Part shown: piece by piece, positions 30,585 through 40,909 of the stretch | How the letters are laid out: each line of letters starts with the position of its first letter | Position numbering within the stretch: the stretch's first letter is position 1 | Assembly (NCBI GenBank): GCA_026770575.1 | Contig: MU657171.1 | Location: 511,141 to 575,140 of the forward strand | Direction of reading: 5' to 3' | Length of the DNA stretch: 64,000 bases | DNA from: Pelagophyceae sp. CCMP2097 | Lineage: Eukaryota > Sar > Pelagophyceae | Made by a program: the position numbers and the translations under genes | The notes under the pieces: model-generated | Told to the model about the DNA's origin: nothing | The model's database searches: none | Seen by the model: only the letters and a program-made list of their open reading frames with translations

Positions 30585-33500
30585 TTAGAGGTAGAGCGAG
30601 GCGGCGAAGACGATGTCGCGCTTGATGGAGACCGAGGCGACGTCGAACTTCGACTTGAGCTCGAAGTTGCCAATGGCGAACGACGCAGACGCGAGCTGCC
30701 GCAGCAGCTCCTACGGAAAGCGGTCGGCGAATGGCGGCGGCCGCGCCGTCCACGCCGCGAGGACTCACGTCTAGGCGGCGGATGACTCGGATGAGGGTGC
30801 CCTCAAAGGCGTCTGTGAGCTTGGTCAGGTCGATGAACTTTGCGCCGTTGGCCCAGGAGAAGAGGACCTCCATCATGTCCGGGTTAAACTGCTCGGCAAA
30901 CTCATCCGGCGTAATGTCGGGCACCTTGGAGTCCACTAAAGCGCGCGCCACGAGCTTGGCCGCGTCTGTGAGCTTTTTGTGCGCGGCCTGGAGCTGCGGC
31001 CGCAGAGGCATGGGCTTGGCGTCCTTTTTGCGCTTCTCGCCGTAGACGACGCACGACAGCATGGCCACGATCACCGGCGGCTCCAAAGCGCCAAAGGCGC
31101 CATCCAGTAAGAGCTCGGCGACGACGAGCTCGTCTGCCGTGTTGAGCTCGCACGCTGCGCGCCCTTTCAGCGCGATGACGCCCTCCGGCGTCACGTGGCC
31201 CAGGCGCCGCAGCACGCGCCGCATGCGCTTCAGGTCGTCCTTGAGCACTAAAGTCTGCGCCTCGCGCGCCGCTTTCCGCAAAACGATTGCCTTTTGCTTG
31301 AAAGCGTCCTTCTTGGCGCAGAGCGCCACGGCGTCGCCCGCCGTCGAAGCGGGCGGGCACTCGGCGAGGCGGGCCTCGAGCTGCGCGTGCTGCGCGCGGA
31401 GGCGCTCGTAGGCCTCGTCTGCGATCTTCATGTCCGTGACGGCATCCAGTAAAGGCACGCCGTCCCCAGAAGCGACAAAGCGCTTGTGCACCTCGCCCAA
31501 CGAGTGCCCAACCTTTGCGCGCAGCTCGGGCCTGCGCACGTCGTTGGGCATGAAGACGCGCACCGCCGACAGCGCGTCCAGAGCGTCGAACGGCACGGTG
31601 ATGACGGCCATCGTCGTCGCCGACCCTTCGCCCGGCGGCCGCGGCTTCAAAGCCACGGGCGCGTCGCCCGCCTCTGCTTCCTCGTCGACGACGCGGACGA
31701 CGACGTCGACGACGTGCTGCAAGTCTTCGTTCTTTGCCGTATCCGCGGCCGAAAACGCCTCGCCCGGCCGCGGCTTGCGCGGCGCCGCCGCGACGACGCC
31801 CCAGCCAAAGTCAATCGCCGGCGCGGCGCCGAGGAGGACGTCATCGTCGTCCGCCACCAAAGCTTCAAACGCCGTGGGCTCCCAGGACCGCGGCGCCTTG
31901 ACTCGGACGAGGCGGCCCGGCTGGAGCCAAGGCAGGAGATGCAAAGGCTTCTGCTCGACGGCCTTGCACTCTGCGCGCTTGCGGTCCAGCTCGCGGCGCA
32001 GGTCGACGTGGCGCCGAGTCGCCGCTTCGTCGGTAGCGTCGCCGAGGTCGATGGCGTCTGCGGCACCCTGCAAGCGGTCCGCCTCTAAAACGAGGGCGGG
32101 CGCCTCAGCCTCTTGCTGGTACTGGTGGAACGAGCTTCGGACTAAGAAGTCGGGCTCGGCGCCCTCTACGCGGAGGAGGTTGAGGAGCATGTTGTAGGTC
32201 ACGTGGTACGACGAATTCAAAGCGTCGGCGGCGCCGTACAACATGCGCTTCGCCTCGGCGGGCTCCATCTTCTCGTCCAAGATCTGGATGACGATGCCCT
32301 TTGCGTCCTTGCCGCGGCGGCCCGCTCGGCCGGACATTTGGATGTACTCGCCCGAAGTGAGCCACCGAAAGTCCTGGCCGTCGAACTTGCGGCACTCCGT
32401 GAAGACCACCGTCTTGGCGGGCATGTTGATGCCAATCGCAAACGTCTCCGTCGCGAACAAGACCTTGATGAGGCCCTCTTGGAACAAAATCTCCACCACC
32501 TCCTTGACGATGGGCAGCAGGCCGCCGTGGTGGATGCCCACGCCGCGCTGCAGCAGCGGCAGGAGCGTCCGCACCTGGGGCAGCTCCTTGTCCTCGTCGG
32601 AAAGCGCCTCCATGGCCGACTCGTAGACCTTGAGCACTACGTCTCGCTCGTCGGGCGTGTTAAAGTCCGCCTTTTTCAGCGCCACGGCGTTGGCCTCGCA
32701 CTTGGCCTTTGAAAAGGCGAAGATGATCGCCGGGTCCATCTCCTTCTCCACGATGAGCTTGATGATGCGCTGCAAATCCTGCGGGGCGGCAAAGGCGTGA
32801 GAGAAGGACAGACGCAAGCAGTCAAACGCACCGTCGCCTCTTGCTGCTGCGACTTTGCCGTGCGCTTTTTGGGGGCCTTTTTCCCGTTTGCGTCGTCGGC
32901 GGGCGCGTTGGCGTCGGCCTGGACGGAGGCCATGGCCTTATCGAAATTGTCGTGGCGAAAGTTGGAGTGCTCATCGACCACAAGGTGCAGGCCCTCGCCG
33001 CCGGCGACAAAGACGTAGTGCACTAGCGGCGTCGGTCGGTAGTCGGTGTAGACGACGTGGCAGGGTTGGCGGTGGGTCTGGGCGATCCAGCTCGCGAATT
33101 CCTTGGAGTTTGGAATCGTCGCCGAGAGGAAGACAAATCGAACGCTGTGCGGCAGCATGATGATGCTCTCCTCCCAGACGACGCCGCGCTCCTTGTCGCG
33201 CATGTAGTGGATCTCGTCGTAAATCACCCACTTGACCTCGCGCATCACCTCGGACCCGCGGTAGAGCATGGACCGCAGGATCTCAGTCGTCATGACGAGG
33301 CAGGCGGCGCCAGCGTTGATGGTGATGTCACCGGTCATGAGGCCGACGTCGCCGAACTCCTCCTGGAGGTCGCGGAACTTTTGGTTCGACAGCGCTTTGA
33401 TGGGCGACGTGTAGATGACGCGCTGACCGTCGCGCAGCGACTTGGCAATGGCGTACTCGGCGACAACGGTCTTGCCCGCGGAAGTGTGCGCCGAGACGAG

Positions 33501-34009
33501 GACGGACTCGTCCTGCTCGATGTACTGCACCGCTTTGGCCTGGAACCCGTCGAGCTCGAACGGGTACGTCTTCGCCGGCGGCGGCGGCGGGTCCGGCATC
33601 ACTGGCGGCACGTAGTCCGCCGGCAGCACGCTGAACGATGTCATCGACCGCCCGCCGTTCTGCTCGGACAGCACCTCGGTCACGCGCACGTCGACCTTCT
33701 TTGCCGGCGCCGCCGCCCCAGCGGCGGCCTTGCGAACCGCGTCGTCGTCGGCCGCCGGCGCGGCGCCCGGCGCGTCCATCGCCTCGGCCGACGAGCTCTG
33801 CACCTCGCCGGCCTCATCGACGACGCGCCGCCGCTTCGTCACCGGCGCGTCGGCCTACGGTCCCGGTGTATAAACCCTCATTTCTAACGTCGCGCTTCAG
33901 TGCGAGCGCCTTTCTGCGCGCGGCCGCGCACCTGCTTCGCCGGCGCGTCGGGCGCCGGCAGCGCCGGCGCGCCGCCGTCGAACGCCGCGAAGAGGTCGTC
34001 GATGTCCAT
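30585..34009 (-). CDS. MTR4: MTR4-type Ski2-like RNA helicase (nuclear exosome/TRAMP)
   Basis: DExH RNA helicase that unwinds substrates for the nuclear exosome. Four exons, all phase 0: 34009-33932, 33854-32832, 32778-30769 and 30710-30585, giving about 1,078 residues, normal for MTR4. Visible motifs: Walker [10 protein letters not shown] (about 147-155), Ia [19 protein letters not shown] box (about 239-242, [11 protein letters not shown]), SAT (FLSATIPN), [33 protein letters not shown] and [14 protein letters not shown]/arch region follows ([13 protein letters not shown]), then the DSHCT tail [11 protein letters not shown] joined to [20 protein letters not shown] and [13 protein letters not shown]. 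The first and last exons are short and easily missed, but both match the family ends. N-terminus: [13 protein letters not shown]. Confidence 0.94.
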
Positions 34010-34189
34010 CGTCCCGCGCAAATATCGCCAGAGACCCTTTTCGGGACACGACACCGCCGCTACGTAAAGCGCGCGCTAAGCGCGCGCACCCGCGGCGGCC
34101 ACGGCGAGACGGCCCCTGGGAGGTGCCGCGGACGACGCGCCGCACGACGCGGACGACGTGATCTCGTGGCGGCACGGGAGGGCGCCGCG

Positions 34190-34330
34190 GGAGCAGTGGG
34201 AGGGCGCCGCGGGGGCCGTCGAGTCGCTCCTGCAACAGGGCGCCGACGTGCACCGGGCCGCGGGCTACTGGTTCTCGCGGCGGAGACCGGCCGAATCGGC
34301 GCCGTCGAATCGCTGCTCGCCGCGACGTAA
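34190..34330 (+). pseudogene. Ankyrin-repeat remnant
   Basis: GAVESLLQQGADVH (from about 34215) and LAAETGRIGAVESLLAAT (ending at TAA 34330) look like two adjacent ankyrin units sharing GAVESLL, but they are in different frames with no intron signal between them. No complete ankyrin gene surrounds them. It sits in the spacer between MTR4 and the kelch gene. Probably a decayed fragment. Confidence 0.35.
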
Positions 34331-34599
34331 ACCGCGCCGATGGCGGCGCCGCGACGGCGCCGCGCGTCGCAGAGCGCGTCGACCTTCGCGACGTCGTGGA
34401 CCGAAGCAGCGGGGAAGACTTGGTCGTATGGCGGCCCTCGTCGCACGGGCCTCTCTGCTATGAAGACGCGTGCGCCGTCGCGCAAGACCCTGGAGGCAAA
34501 CATCTCACAAATGTCTCCCCCTCTCGGCCTGCGACGGCCTTTGGCCGCCCTCGCGACGGCATCGAGTGGCCCGAGGGGGGCGTCGGCCATCGAGTCTGT
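34331..34599. other. Spacer between ankyrin remnant and kelch gene
   Basis: Open frames on both strands lack recognisable sequence. The minus strand has ATG-led MADAPLGPLDAVARAAKGRR at 34590, but it reads into low-quality Arg/Pro sequence. Nothing supported. Confidence 0.3.
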
Positions 34600-35610
34600 T
34601 TAGTTGTTTGCGGCTTGGATGTTGATCTCGAGGAGGTCGTCACAGGCTTGTTTGCCGTTCCAGCCGCCGAAGACGTAGAGCGTCGAGCCGACGGCGGTCA
34701 TCGTGTGGCCGTACTTGTGCGCGGGGACGAGGCTGTGGTGCGCCTCGGGCTGGTGCCACTCTAGGCTCGGCGCGCCGTGCTGGGGCGCGGTGCCGAGGAG
34801 GAAAAGGGAGCCGGCGCCCTTGTTCCGGCAATTCGAGTCCTGGACGCCGTTCTTGCCCCAGCCGCCGAAGAAGACGAGGGCGCCGTCGACGTGCGCGGAC
34901 CGGAGGCCGTATCTAGCCGACGGCGCGTCCCCGCCGGTGCCGGGCTTGGACCAGATCATGGTCTCCGTGTCGAGCTGCCGGAGGTCACCGTAGTACTCGG
35001 GCACCGGGTCGGCGGCGGACGTCGAGGAGCCGCCGAAGCAGAGGATGCGGCCGTCGTGGACGAGCTCCATCACGTGGCCGTGGCGCGGGCTGGGCGCGAT
35101 GCCGCGCGCCGCGGGCTGGAGCCAGGTAAACGCCTCGGTATTAAAGACCCAGAGGTCGCCCCAGCAGTGGGCGCGGCCGTCCCAGCCGCCGTGGACGACG
35201 ACTTTTCGGCCGACGAGGAGGCTGGCGTGGCCAAACCGCGGCGCGGGGCACGCGGACGTCACGGAGACGGCGACCCATGTCCACTCCACGAGGTCCAAAA
35301 AGTACGTGTCGCGCAGCGCGCCGGACTCGCCGCGGCCGAAGAAGACGAACATGCGCGAGCCGACGAGCTCGACGGAGTGGCCGTAGCGCGGCGGCGGCTG
35401 GTCGCCGCCACACTGCACCTTGTACCACAGGCGCTGCTCCGTGTCAAGGACGTGGACGTCGTTGTGGTACTCGAACTTGCCGCCCTCCTTGTACGAACTC
35501 CCGCCGAAGAAGACGATTTGGTTCTCCGCCATCGTCGCTGTGTGGCCGCCGCGCGGTGCCGGGCGCTGGCCCTCGGCCGAAGAGAGGCCGTGCTCGACGA
35601 CGAACGCCAT
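34600..35610 (-). CDS. Kelch-repeat beta-propeller protein
   Basis: About 336 residues, single exon, built of five to six kelch units. Each shows the R-x-GH/HS-x(4-7)-FGG signature: PRGGHTATMAENQIVFFGGS, PRYGHSVELVGSRMFVFFGR, PRFGHASLLVGRKVVVHGGW, PRHGHVMELVHDGRILCFGG, ARYGLRSAHVDGALVFFGGW and HKYGHTMTAVGSTLYVFGGW. Paired W or Y strands follow (LWYKVQCGG, TWVAVSV, FTWLQPAARG, MIWSKPGTGG). No BTB, F-box or catalytic part is present, so it is probably a protein-interaction scaffold. Start chosen at ATG 35610, since the in-frame GTG two codons upstream is not a eukaryotic start. It is divergent from Rpt3 with about 296 bp between starts. Confidence 0.88.
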   Translation of the reverse strand: MAFVVEHGLSSAEGQRPAPRGGHTATMAENQIVFFGGSSYKEGGKFEYHNDVHVLDTEQRLWYKVQCGGDQPPPRYGHSVELVGSRMFVFFGRGESGALRDTYFLDLVEWTWVAVSVTSACPAPRFGHASLLVGRKVVVHGGWDGRAHCWGDLWVFNTEAFTWLQPAARGIAPSPRHGHVMELVHDGRILCFGGSSTSAADPVPEYYGDLRQLDTETMIWSKPGTGGDAPSARYGLRSAHVDGALVFFGGWGKNGVQDSNCRNKGAGSLFLLGTAPQHGAPSLEWHQPEAHHSLVPAHKYGHTMTAVGSTLYVFGGWNGKQACDDLLEINIQAANN

Positions 35611-35905
35611 GGCCACCGCACTCGTCCGATCCTCAGCCGCGCTCGAACCGAAGCACCTCTTCCCTAGGAGCAGCGCCGCCGGTCAGGGGGGCCTCGGTTG
35701 GGCTTGTAACGCACAATCGCTAAATCAACAACCCGACGGAAACGCTCTCGTACTCGGGCAGCGCCCGCGACGACACGTTCCTTTGCCCGAGACGGCGCCG
35801 ACCCGGGACGAAGGTTCGCGCGCGTCTGCGTTTTTTCAAAAAGTTAGGGGCTGAAACAAAGCCTTTCCCCGAGGCGGCTCGCACATTTGCGGCGGAGGAG
35901 AGACG

Positions 35906-37222
35906 ATGCTCGCAGTGGCGCCGGCGCAGGAGGACTGCCTGTATGTGGCGTTCAAGGACCTGGAGCGCGAGCTCGCCTCGCTCGACGTCGCGACGGCGTA
36001 CCTCAAGGACGACATCAAGAACCTGAAGCGCGAGCTCATCCGCGCCAAGGAGGAGGTCATCCGAATTAAGTCGGTGCCTTTGGTCATCGGCCAGTTCAAC
36101 GAGATGGTCGACGCCGACTTTGGCATCGCGAGCTCGACGGCGGGGTCCATCTACTTTGTGCGCATCCTCTCGACGATTGACCGCGAAAAGTTGAAGCCCA
36201 ACGCGTCCGTGGCGCTGCACCGCCACTCGCATTCCGTCGTCGACGTGCTGCCGCCCGAGTCGGACTCGACGATCCAGCTCATGGCCGAGCGGCCGACGGT
36301 GTCCTACGCCGACATTGGCGGTATGGACATCCAGAAGCAGGAGATGCGCGAGGCCGTCGAGCTCCCGCTGACGCAGTTCGACCTCTACCGCCAAATCGGC
36401 ATCGACCCGCCGCGCGGCGTCCTCATGTATGGGCCCCCGGGCACCGGCAAGACCATGCTCGCAAAGGCCGTCGCGCACGTGACGACGCCGCGTCACCTTC
36501 TTTGGAGACACACCGCATTTTTTTTGAAGAGGCGGCGCGGGGCCGAGGGGCCGAGGCGGGGCTCCCCCCGAAATTGGTGCCGTTTGATTCCGTGGGAAAT
36601 TCCTTTTGACGCCGGACCCCCGCAGGCGACGACGGCGGCGTTCATTTCCGTCGTCGGCTCCGAGTTTGTGCAAAAGTACCTCGGCGAGGGCCCGCGCATG
36701 GTGCGCGACGTCTTCCGGCTCGCGCGCGAGAACGCGCCGGCGATTATCTTCATCGACGAGATTGACGCAATTGCGACGAAGCGCTTCGACGCGCAGACGG
36801 GCGCGGACCGCGAGGTGCAGCGCATCCTCCTCGAGCTGCTCAACCAGATGGACGGCTTCGACCAGTCGACCAACGTCAAGGTCATCATGGCTACCAACCG
36901 CGCCGACACGCTCGACCCGGCGCTCCTCCGCCCGGGCCGCCTCGACCGCAAGATCGAGTTCCCCACGCCGGACCGCCGGCAGAAAAGACTCATCTTCCAG
37001 GCCTGCACGAGCAAGATGAACTTGCACGACACGGTGGACTTGGAGGACTACATTAACCGGCCGGAGAAGATTTCGGCCGCGGACGTCTCGGCCATCTCAA
37101 ACGAGGCCGGCCTCATGGCTGTGCGCGAGAACCGCTACGTCGTCCTCCCCAAGGACCTGGACGCCGCGTACCGGAAGCACGTGACCAAGACGGAGAACGA
37201 CTTCGCCTTTTACCACCATTAG
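35906..37222 (+). CDS. RPT3: 26S proteasome regulatory ATPase Rpt3
   Basis: AAA+ subunit of the 19S base that unfolds substrates for the 20S core. Exons are 35906-36478 and 36626-37222; the 147-bp intron is phase 0 and about 389 residues result. N-terminal coiled coil (about 15-55), OB domain, then Walker A GPPGTGKT (176-183). After splicing AKAVAH joins [20 protein letters not shown]. Walker B is [16 protein letters not shown], followed by [20 protein letters not shown] and the arginine-finger segment [17 protein letters not shown]. The [15 protein letters not shown] stretch is diagnostic for Rpt3. The tail ends FAFYHH, unlike the usual HbYX-type FYK. The intron has no stop in frame, so it can be mistaken for a 49-residue insertion. 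Confidence 0.94.
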   Translation: MLAVAPAQEDCLYVAFKDLERELASLDVATAYLKDDIKNLKRELIRAKEEVIRIKSVPLVIGQFNEMVDADFGIASSTAGSIYFVRILSTIDREKLKPNASVALHRHSHSVVDVLPPESDSTIQLMAERPTVSYADIGGMDIQKQEMREAVELPLTQFDLYRQIGIDPPRGVLMYGPPGTGKTMLAKAVAHVTTPRHLLWRHTAFFLKRRRGAEGPRRGSPRNWCRLIPWEIPFDAGPPQATTAAFISVVGSEFVQKYLGEGPRMVRDVFRLARENAPAIIFIDEIDAIATKRFDAQTGADREVQRILLELLNQMDGFDQSTNVKVIMATNRADTLDPALLRPGRLDRKIEFPTPDRRQKRLIFQACTSKMNLHDTVDLEDYINRPEKISAADVSAISNEAGLMAVRENRYVVLPKDLDAAYRKHVTKTENDFAFYHH

Positions 37223-37397
37223 AGCATCGACACCGCCGCCGCGAGCCGACCGTCTGCCGGACGTTAAGTCGCGCATTGCTCTTGCCCCCCACGACCCGAG
37301 CACTTGCCCCGTACGACCCGAGTCGTCTCGTCGCATGGCCTCTTGGACCGCCGATTTTGTTGCATGCCCTGTAGATAAGGGGCCCTAGTCGAGGGGT

Positions 37398-39474
37398 TCA
37401 CCTTTCGAGGGCCTCGATGGTCCAGGCGAGCGTGGCGCGGAGCTGGCGCGCGGCGGGGTACGACATGTCTCGGGGCACGCCGACACGGTCGCGCATGTAG
37501 TCGCAGCACTTTGCGGCGGCGGCGCGGCGCGGCGGCGAGAGGTCCGCGAAAAGGTCCGCCGCAGCCGCAGCGTGCCTAAAGTGGTGCGCTGGTCGACGGC
37601 GCTCGCCGTGGCATCAACCGCGTAAGGTGGCCACGATCCCCCGGCGTACATCGCCCCTGCGATGCCGACTCTTGCTCCGCCGTTTGGCGGGCGACTTTCC
37701 CACCGACTCGAGCGACGCCGTTTCGCGCGGCTCCGCGTCGAAGCCGTCGACGAGGATGGACGCGGCGAGCGTGAGCGCGAGGCGCGCGTCCTCGAGGGCC
37801 TCGCCTTCGGCGGGCTTGGCCAGCGGATCCGAGAGCCGCGCGCGGTCCGGGCGCCCCAGGGCCCACCCGCCCGGCTGCCCAACGGCGCGCGCCGCGAACG
37901 CCGACGCCTAAGCAACCTGCGTCCTCGCAGGGCCCGGTGCAGAGCTGCGGTCAACGGGCGCCTCTGACGCAGACGGCGGCGCTCACCTTGTCAAAGTTCT
38001 TCAGTAGTTGCCAGGCGGCCTCGGCCGGCGCCTGCGCGTCGAGGTGCGCCCAGCCCGGCTGCAGCACGTCCGCGGGCAAAGTCGACGTCGCGAGCGGCGC
38101 GAGCGGCAGGCCTAAAGTGAGACGTCGCGGTGAGGTCGTCCCGGCGATGCGGCCGTCTCTGCGGTGCGTGGGCGGCGCGGACGCCGCGGCGTGCGGCAGT
38201 CCACGAGGTCGATGGACTTGGCGTTTTTTTTTTGGACGTCGGAATTTGAGAAGACGCCTAATGCCGCGGTGCCGCGGCCCACGGGCCTTGAAGGCGCGCG
38301 TCCGCACCGGCGCCGTACTGCGGCGGGATGTCGTTGACGTGGGAGTACCAGTCGGACCTGGACGCGGCGTAGCTCGGCCGCTGCTCAAAGGCCTCGAACC
38401 AGCGGTCCACCGCGGGCCACCGCTGAGAACCCCGAAAGTCGTCGCCCTTCCAGTACGCCACAGAGGCGCAGATGCGCTCCACGTGCGAGAGGTACTGCAG
38501 GTCCACGATGGAAGGGCCTACGCCGCGCAATCAAAGCGGGCCCTGTCGGAGCGGCCCCATGCTGTTGGTCTGCACCGGAGCGCACCGTCGGTAAAGTCGG
38601 AGAGCCAGGGCCCCGACTGCTCTTGGAGCGCGGCGTCGAGGGCGTCCATGGTCCGCTCGAGCGTGCCGCGCGCGCCCCAGCCGCCGCGGAAGACGTAGTC
38701 GCACCAGGCGCCGAACATGCCTCGCTCGGCGCGGAGCAGCTGCTGCGAACGGCCGAACTCTGGCGTGCCGGGTTCGGGCAGCGTCAGGCGGTGGCCCTCG
38801 GATGCGCCGAATACGTCTTCGACCATGAACATGATCTGGAGCGAGTCGGTGTACATCATGCCGTCGAGCTCGATGGCGGGCAGGATACCACCGGAGACGC
38901 GGCTCGTGAAGCTGGCAGGTTTGTTGCCGTAGGACCGCATGTTGATCAGCTCTACTTTATACGGCACGCGCTTCTCCTCGAGGAGCATCCAAAGCTTCTG
39001 GCAGTACCTAGGACGCAATTGCCGCCTCGACAAGGCTGCCCATCCCGAGGGATTGGCAATCTCAAGGGATGGGACTCACGGGCACCAGGCAGCCGAGTCG
39101 CGGTACAGCGTCAGGCGCGGCTCCTCGGTGCTCCCGAAGGACCGCAGCTTGGCCGCACGGTGCGGCGACCCGAGGCCTTGAGACCGGAGCGCCTACGCGA
39201 CAATCGTCCGACGGGCATGCATCGTGTCGACACGCATGCATCGTGCCGACACGGACGCACATCTTCGGCCGAGAGCGCGGCGCCGTGCTCCGTTTTGAGG
39301 AGGCGGTCCTAACATGGCTCTCGTTGCAGGCGCGTCGACCAACGCTTGCGGCACTCCCAGCCCTCCCTGCCGGTCGCGCGTCGGCTTCGAGCGGACCTGG
39401 AGCGTCTTGATGGTGGGCAGGGCCGTCAGGGCACCGGCCTGGCCATAGAGCGCGCACAACAGCGCCGCCTTCAT
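37398..39474 (-). CDS. Plastid-type glutathione S-transferase-like protein (paralogue 1)
   Basis: Seven or more exons. Clear ones: 39474-39397 (signal peptide MKAALLCALYGQAGALTALP), 39192-39080, 39007-38586, 38517-38308 and one starting 38257; later boundaries are approximate. The splice at 39080/39007 yields [20 protein letters not shown], a GST/glutaredoxin-type N-terminal domain with a CPYC active site. GGILPAIELDGMMYTDSLQI follows. The helical C-terminal domain reads DFTDGPSIVDLQYLSHVERI, WPAVDRWFEAFEQRPSYAAS, and at the very end GVPRDMSYPAARQLRATLAW, a motif I associate with cyanobacterial/plastid GST-like proteins. Likely a plastid thiol transferase; substrate unknown. A second family member lies at 45785-47408. 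Confidence 0.78.
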
Positions 39475-39586
39475 TGCCGTCTCGACTCGATTTCCGGCCG
39501 CAATTCGGCCGCAGGCGCCTCTGTCTTTTTTGGCGATTCAAGTGTAAGAACGCGACTGAGTTCGAAGTCCAGTCAGACTGCATTCT

Positions 39587-40373
39587 ATGTCTAGGCTGCT
39601 CATGGCTTCGCTGGTCGTCTCGAGCGCGGCCGCCATGCAGCTGGCCCCGGCAGCGCAGCTGGCGCCTACACGGCAAATGCCGTGCCCGCCGTTGGTTTTG
39701 AAGCCGGTGAGCGCGGCTCTGGAGACCGCGGACTTTTGCCTCGGATGATTCTGGTACGTCGCCGCGCCAGCGATTCATTCGTCGGCATGGGCGTCCCTCC
39801 GACGTGCACACTCGAGGGGTAAAGAGGCCACCAAAGGAGAGGCCCGTTTCTCGAGGACGTGGCTTCCGCCTTCTTCCGCGACTCCGAGCAACAAAGGAGG
39901 TGGTTCCATCTCCTTGTGCGAGCCGTCGAGGGCGTCTCTTTGTACGAGCCGTCGAGAGGCCTCTGTCGTCTCCTTCCGCGAGCCGTCTTTGTAGGCACCC
40001 CGACCTCGAGTTCTCGCGCCTCGAGGGCGTCGTCGAGGTGACGGTTGGGTACGCGGGCGGCGCGGCTGATTATCCGACGTACGAGTCCATCAAGGACTCT
40101 ACCGAGGCGATGCGCGTCGAGTTCGACCCGAGCCGCATAAGCTTTCAGGAGCTGCTTGAAAAGTTCTTCGCCAGCGCGGACGTCGCCAACGCGCCGTACT
40201 CGCGGCAGTACCGGTCCGCCGTGCTGTACCACGGCGAGGACCAGCGCGCCGCCGTCGAAGCGCTTTCGCTGGCGCACAACGCAAAGGGCCTCGCCATCGA
40301 GCCCGCGACGACCTTCTACCGCGCAGAAGAGTACCACCAAAAGTACCTCGCGAAGATGGGGTCCCGCTGGTAG
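39587..40373 (+). CDS. MSRA: Selenocysteine-containing methionine sulfoxide reductase A
   Basis: Reduces methionine-S-sulfoxide in proteins. Exon 1 is 39587-39753 and exon 2 is 39995-40373; the 241-bp intron splits the Trp codon, and about 181 residues result. Exon 1 starts with a leader (MSRLLMASLVVSSAAAMQLA) and ends GGA-TGA-TTC-TG. With TGA (39746-39748) as Sec and the splice, the active site reads G-U-F-W-HPDLEFSRLEGV, exactly where MsrA has GCFW. The rest is a complete MsrA: VEVTVGYAGGAADYPTYESI, FASADVANAPYSRQYRSAVL, and FYRAEEYHQKYLAKMG. A selenoprotein MsrA with GUFW is known from green algae. If TGA were a stop the catalytic domain would be lost, so recoding is the economical reading. 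A SECIS candidate lies 63 nt after the stop. Confidence 0.85.
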
Positions 40374-40435
40374 CCCCGCAACAACCCAAAGTAGCCCCGC
40401 AACCTCCCAAAGGGCTCCGAGCGCCCGGCCGCAAC

Positions 40436-40478
40436 ATGACGGCTCACGGTTGGCCAACAACACAACCCAGAGCTCGAA
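40436..40478 (+). promoter_or_regulatory. Candidate SECIS element of MsrA
   Basis: In the presumed 3' UTR, ATGA (40436-40439) + C opens a hairpin: GGCTC-AC-GGTTG (40441-40452), loop GCCAACAACA, CAACC-CA-GAGCT (40463-40474), then C-GA-A (40475-40478). The ends fit the TGAN/NGAN non-Watson-Crick quartet. The two 5-bp helices pair with one G-U and a 2x2 internal loop. An AA is present in the apical loop but 16 nt from ATGA, longer than the usual 10-13, so this is a fair rather than perfect match. Confidence 0.55.
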
Positions 40479-40539
40479 AACGCAAACCCGCGCAACACCG
40501 AAGAGCCTTAAAGGACCCCCCGTTCACCCCACCACTCTG

Positions 40540-40613
40540 TGGCTCCTTGTCTGACTGTGCTCGTCCGCCCCATGCTCGCCCACGACACGCGTCGCGTAAG
40601 CCTTCCCTGTTGC
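40540..40613 (+). repeat. Dispersed repeat, copy B (diverged)
   Basis: Aligns with copy A at 29041-29106 over about 70 bp: CTCTGTGGCTCCTTG, TCTGACT/TTTGACT, then CACGACACGCGTCGCGTAAG, with several substitutions in between. Confidence 0.7.
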
Positions 40614-40909
40614 CACAGGCTCCTCGAATCTCGATGTTCCAACTTTGAATGTCCTCTGGAATGCGGTTCCTCGGAACTCTTTCAGTTTGGAAGCCGCGAG
40701 TTTGAACTCCCGGAACTCCCGGGATCGGGATGGTGTCGACACGCAGCGAGGCGCGGTGCGCCGTGAGCGCGTTCACGGTGCGTGCGCCGGGCCCGCGGCG
40801 CCGCCCGCCCGCGACGCCTATACCGTGTAGCGCAACTTTCCGAAAGATACGCGCGCCCTCGTCACCGACATCGTCGCCGTGAGCCGCCGCGCCCGCGCTA
40901 TTTTGCGCC
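40614..40909. other. Intergenic after repeat copy B
   Basis: Two short repeated words (GGAACTC and GATGTTCCAACTTTGAA-like) occur near 40640-40720. No supported gene. Confidence 0.3.

Noticed and set aside
33860..33880. TATAAA at about 33869 as a promoter
   Set aside because: It lies inside the first intron of MTR4, whose exon 1 starts upstream at 34009 on the minus strand.
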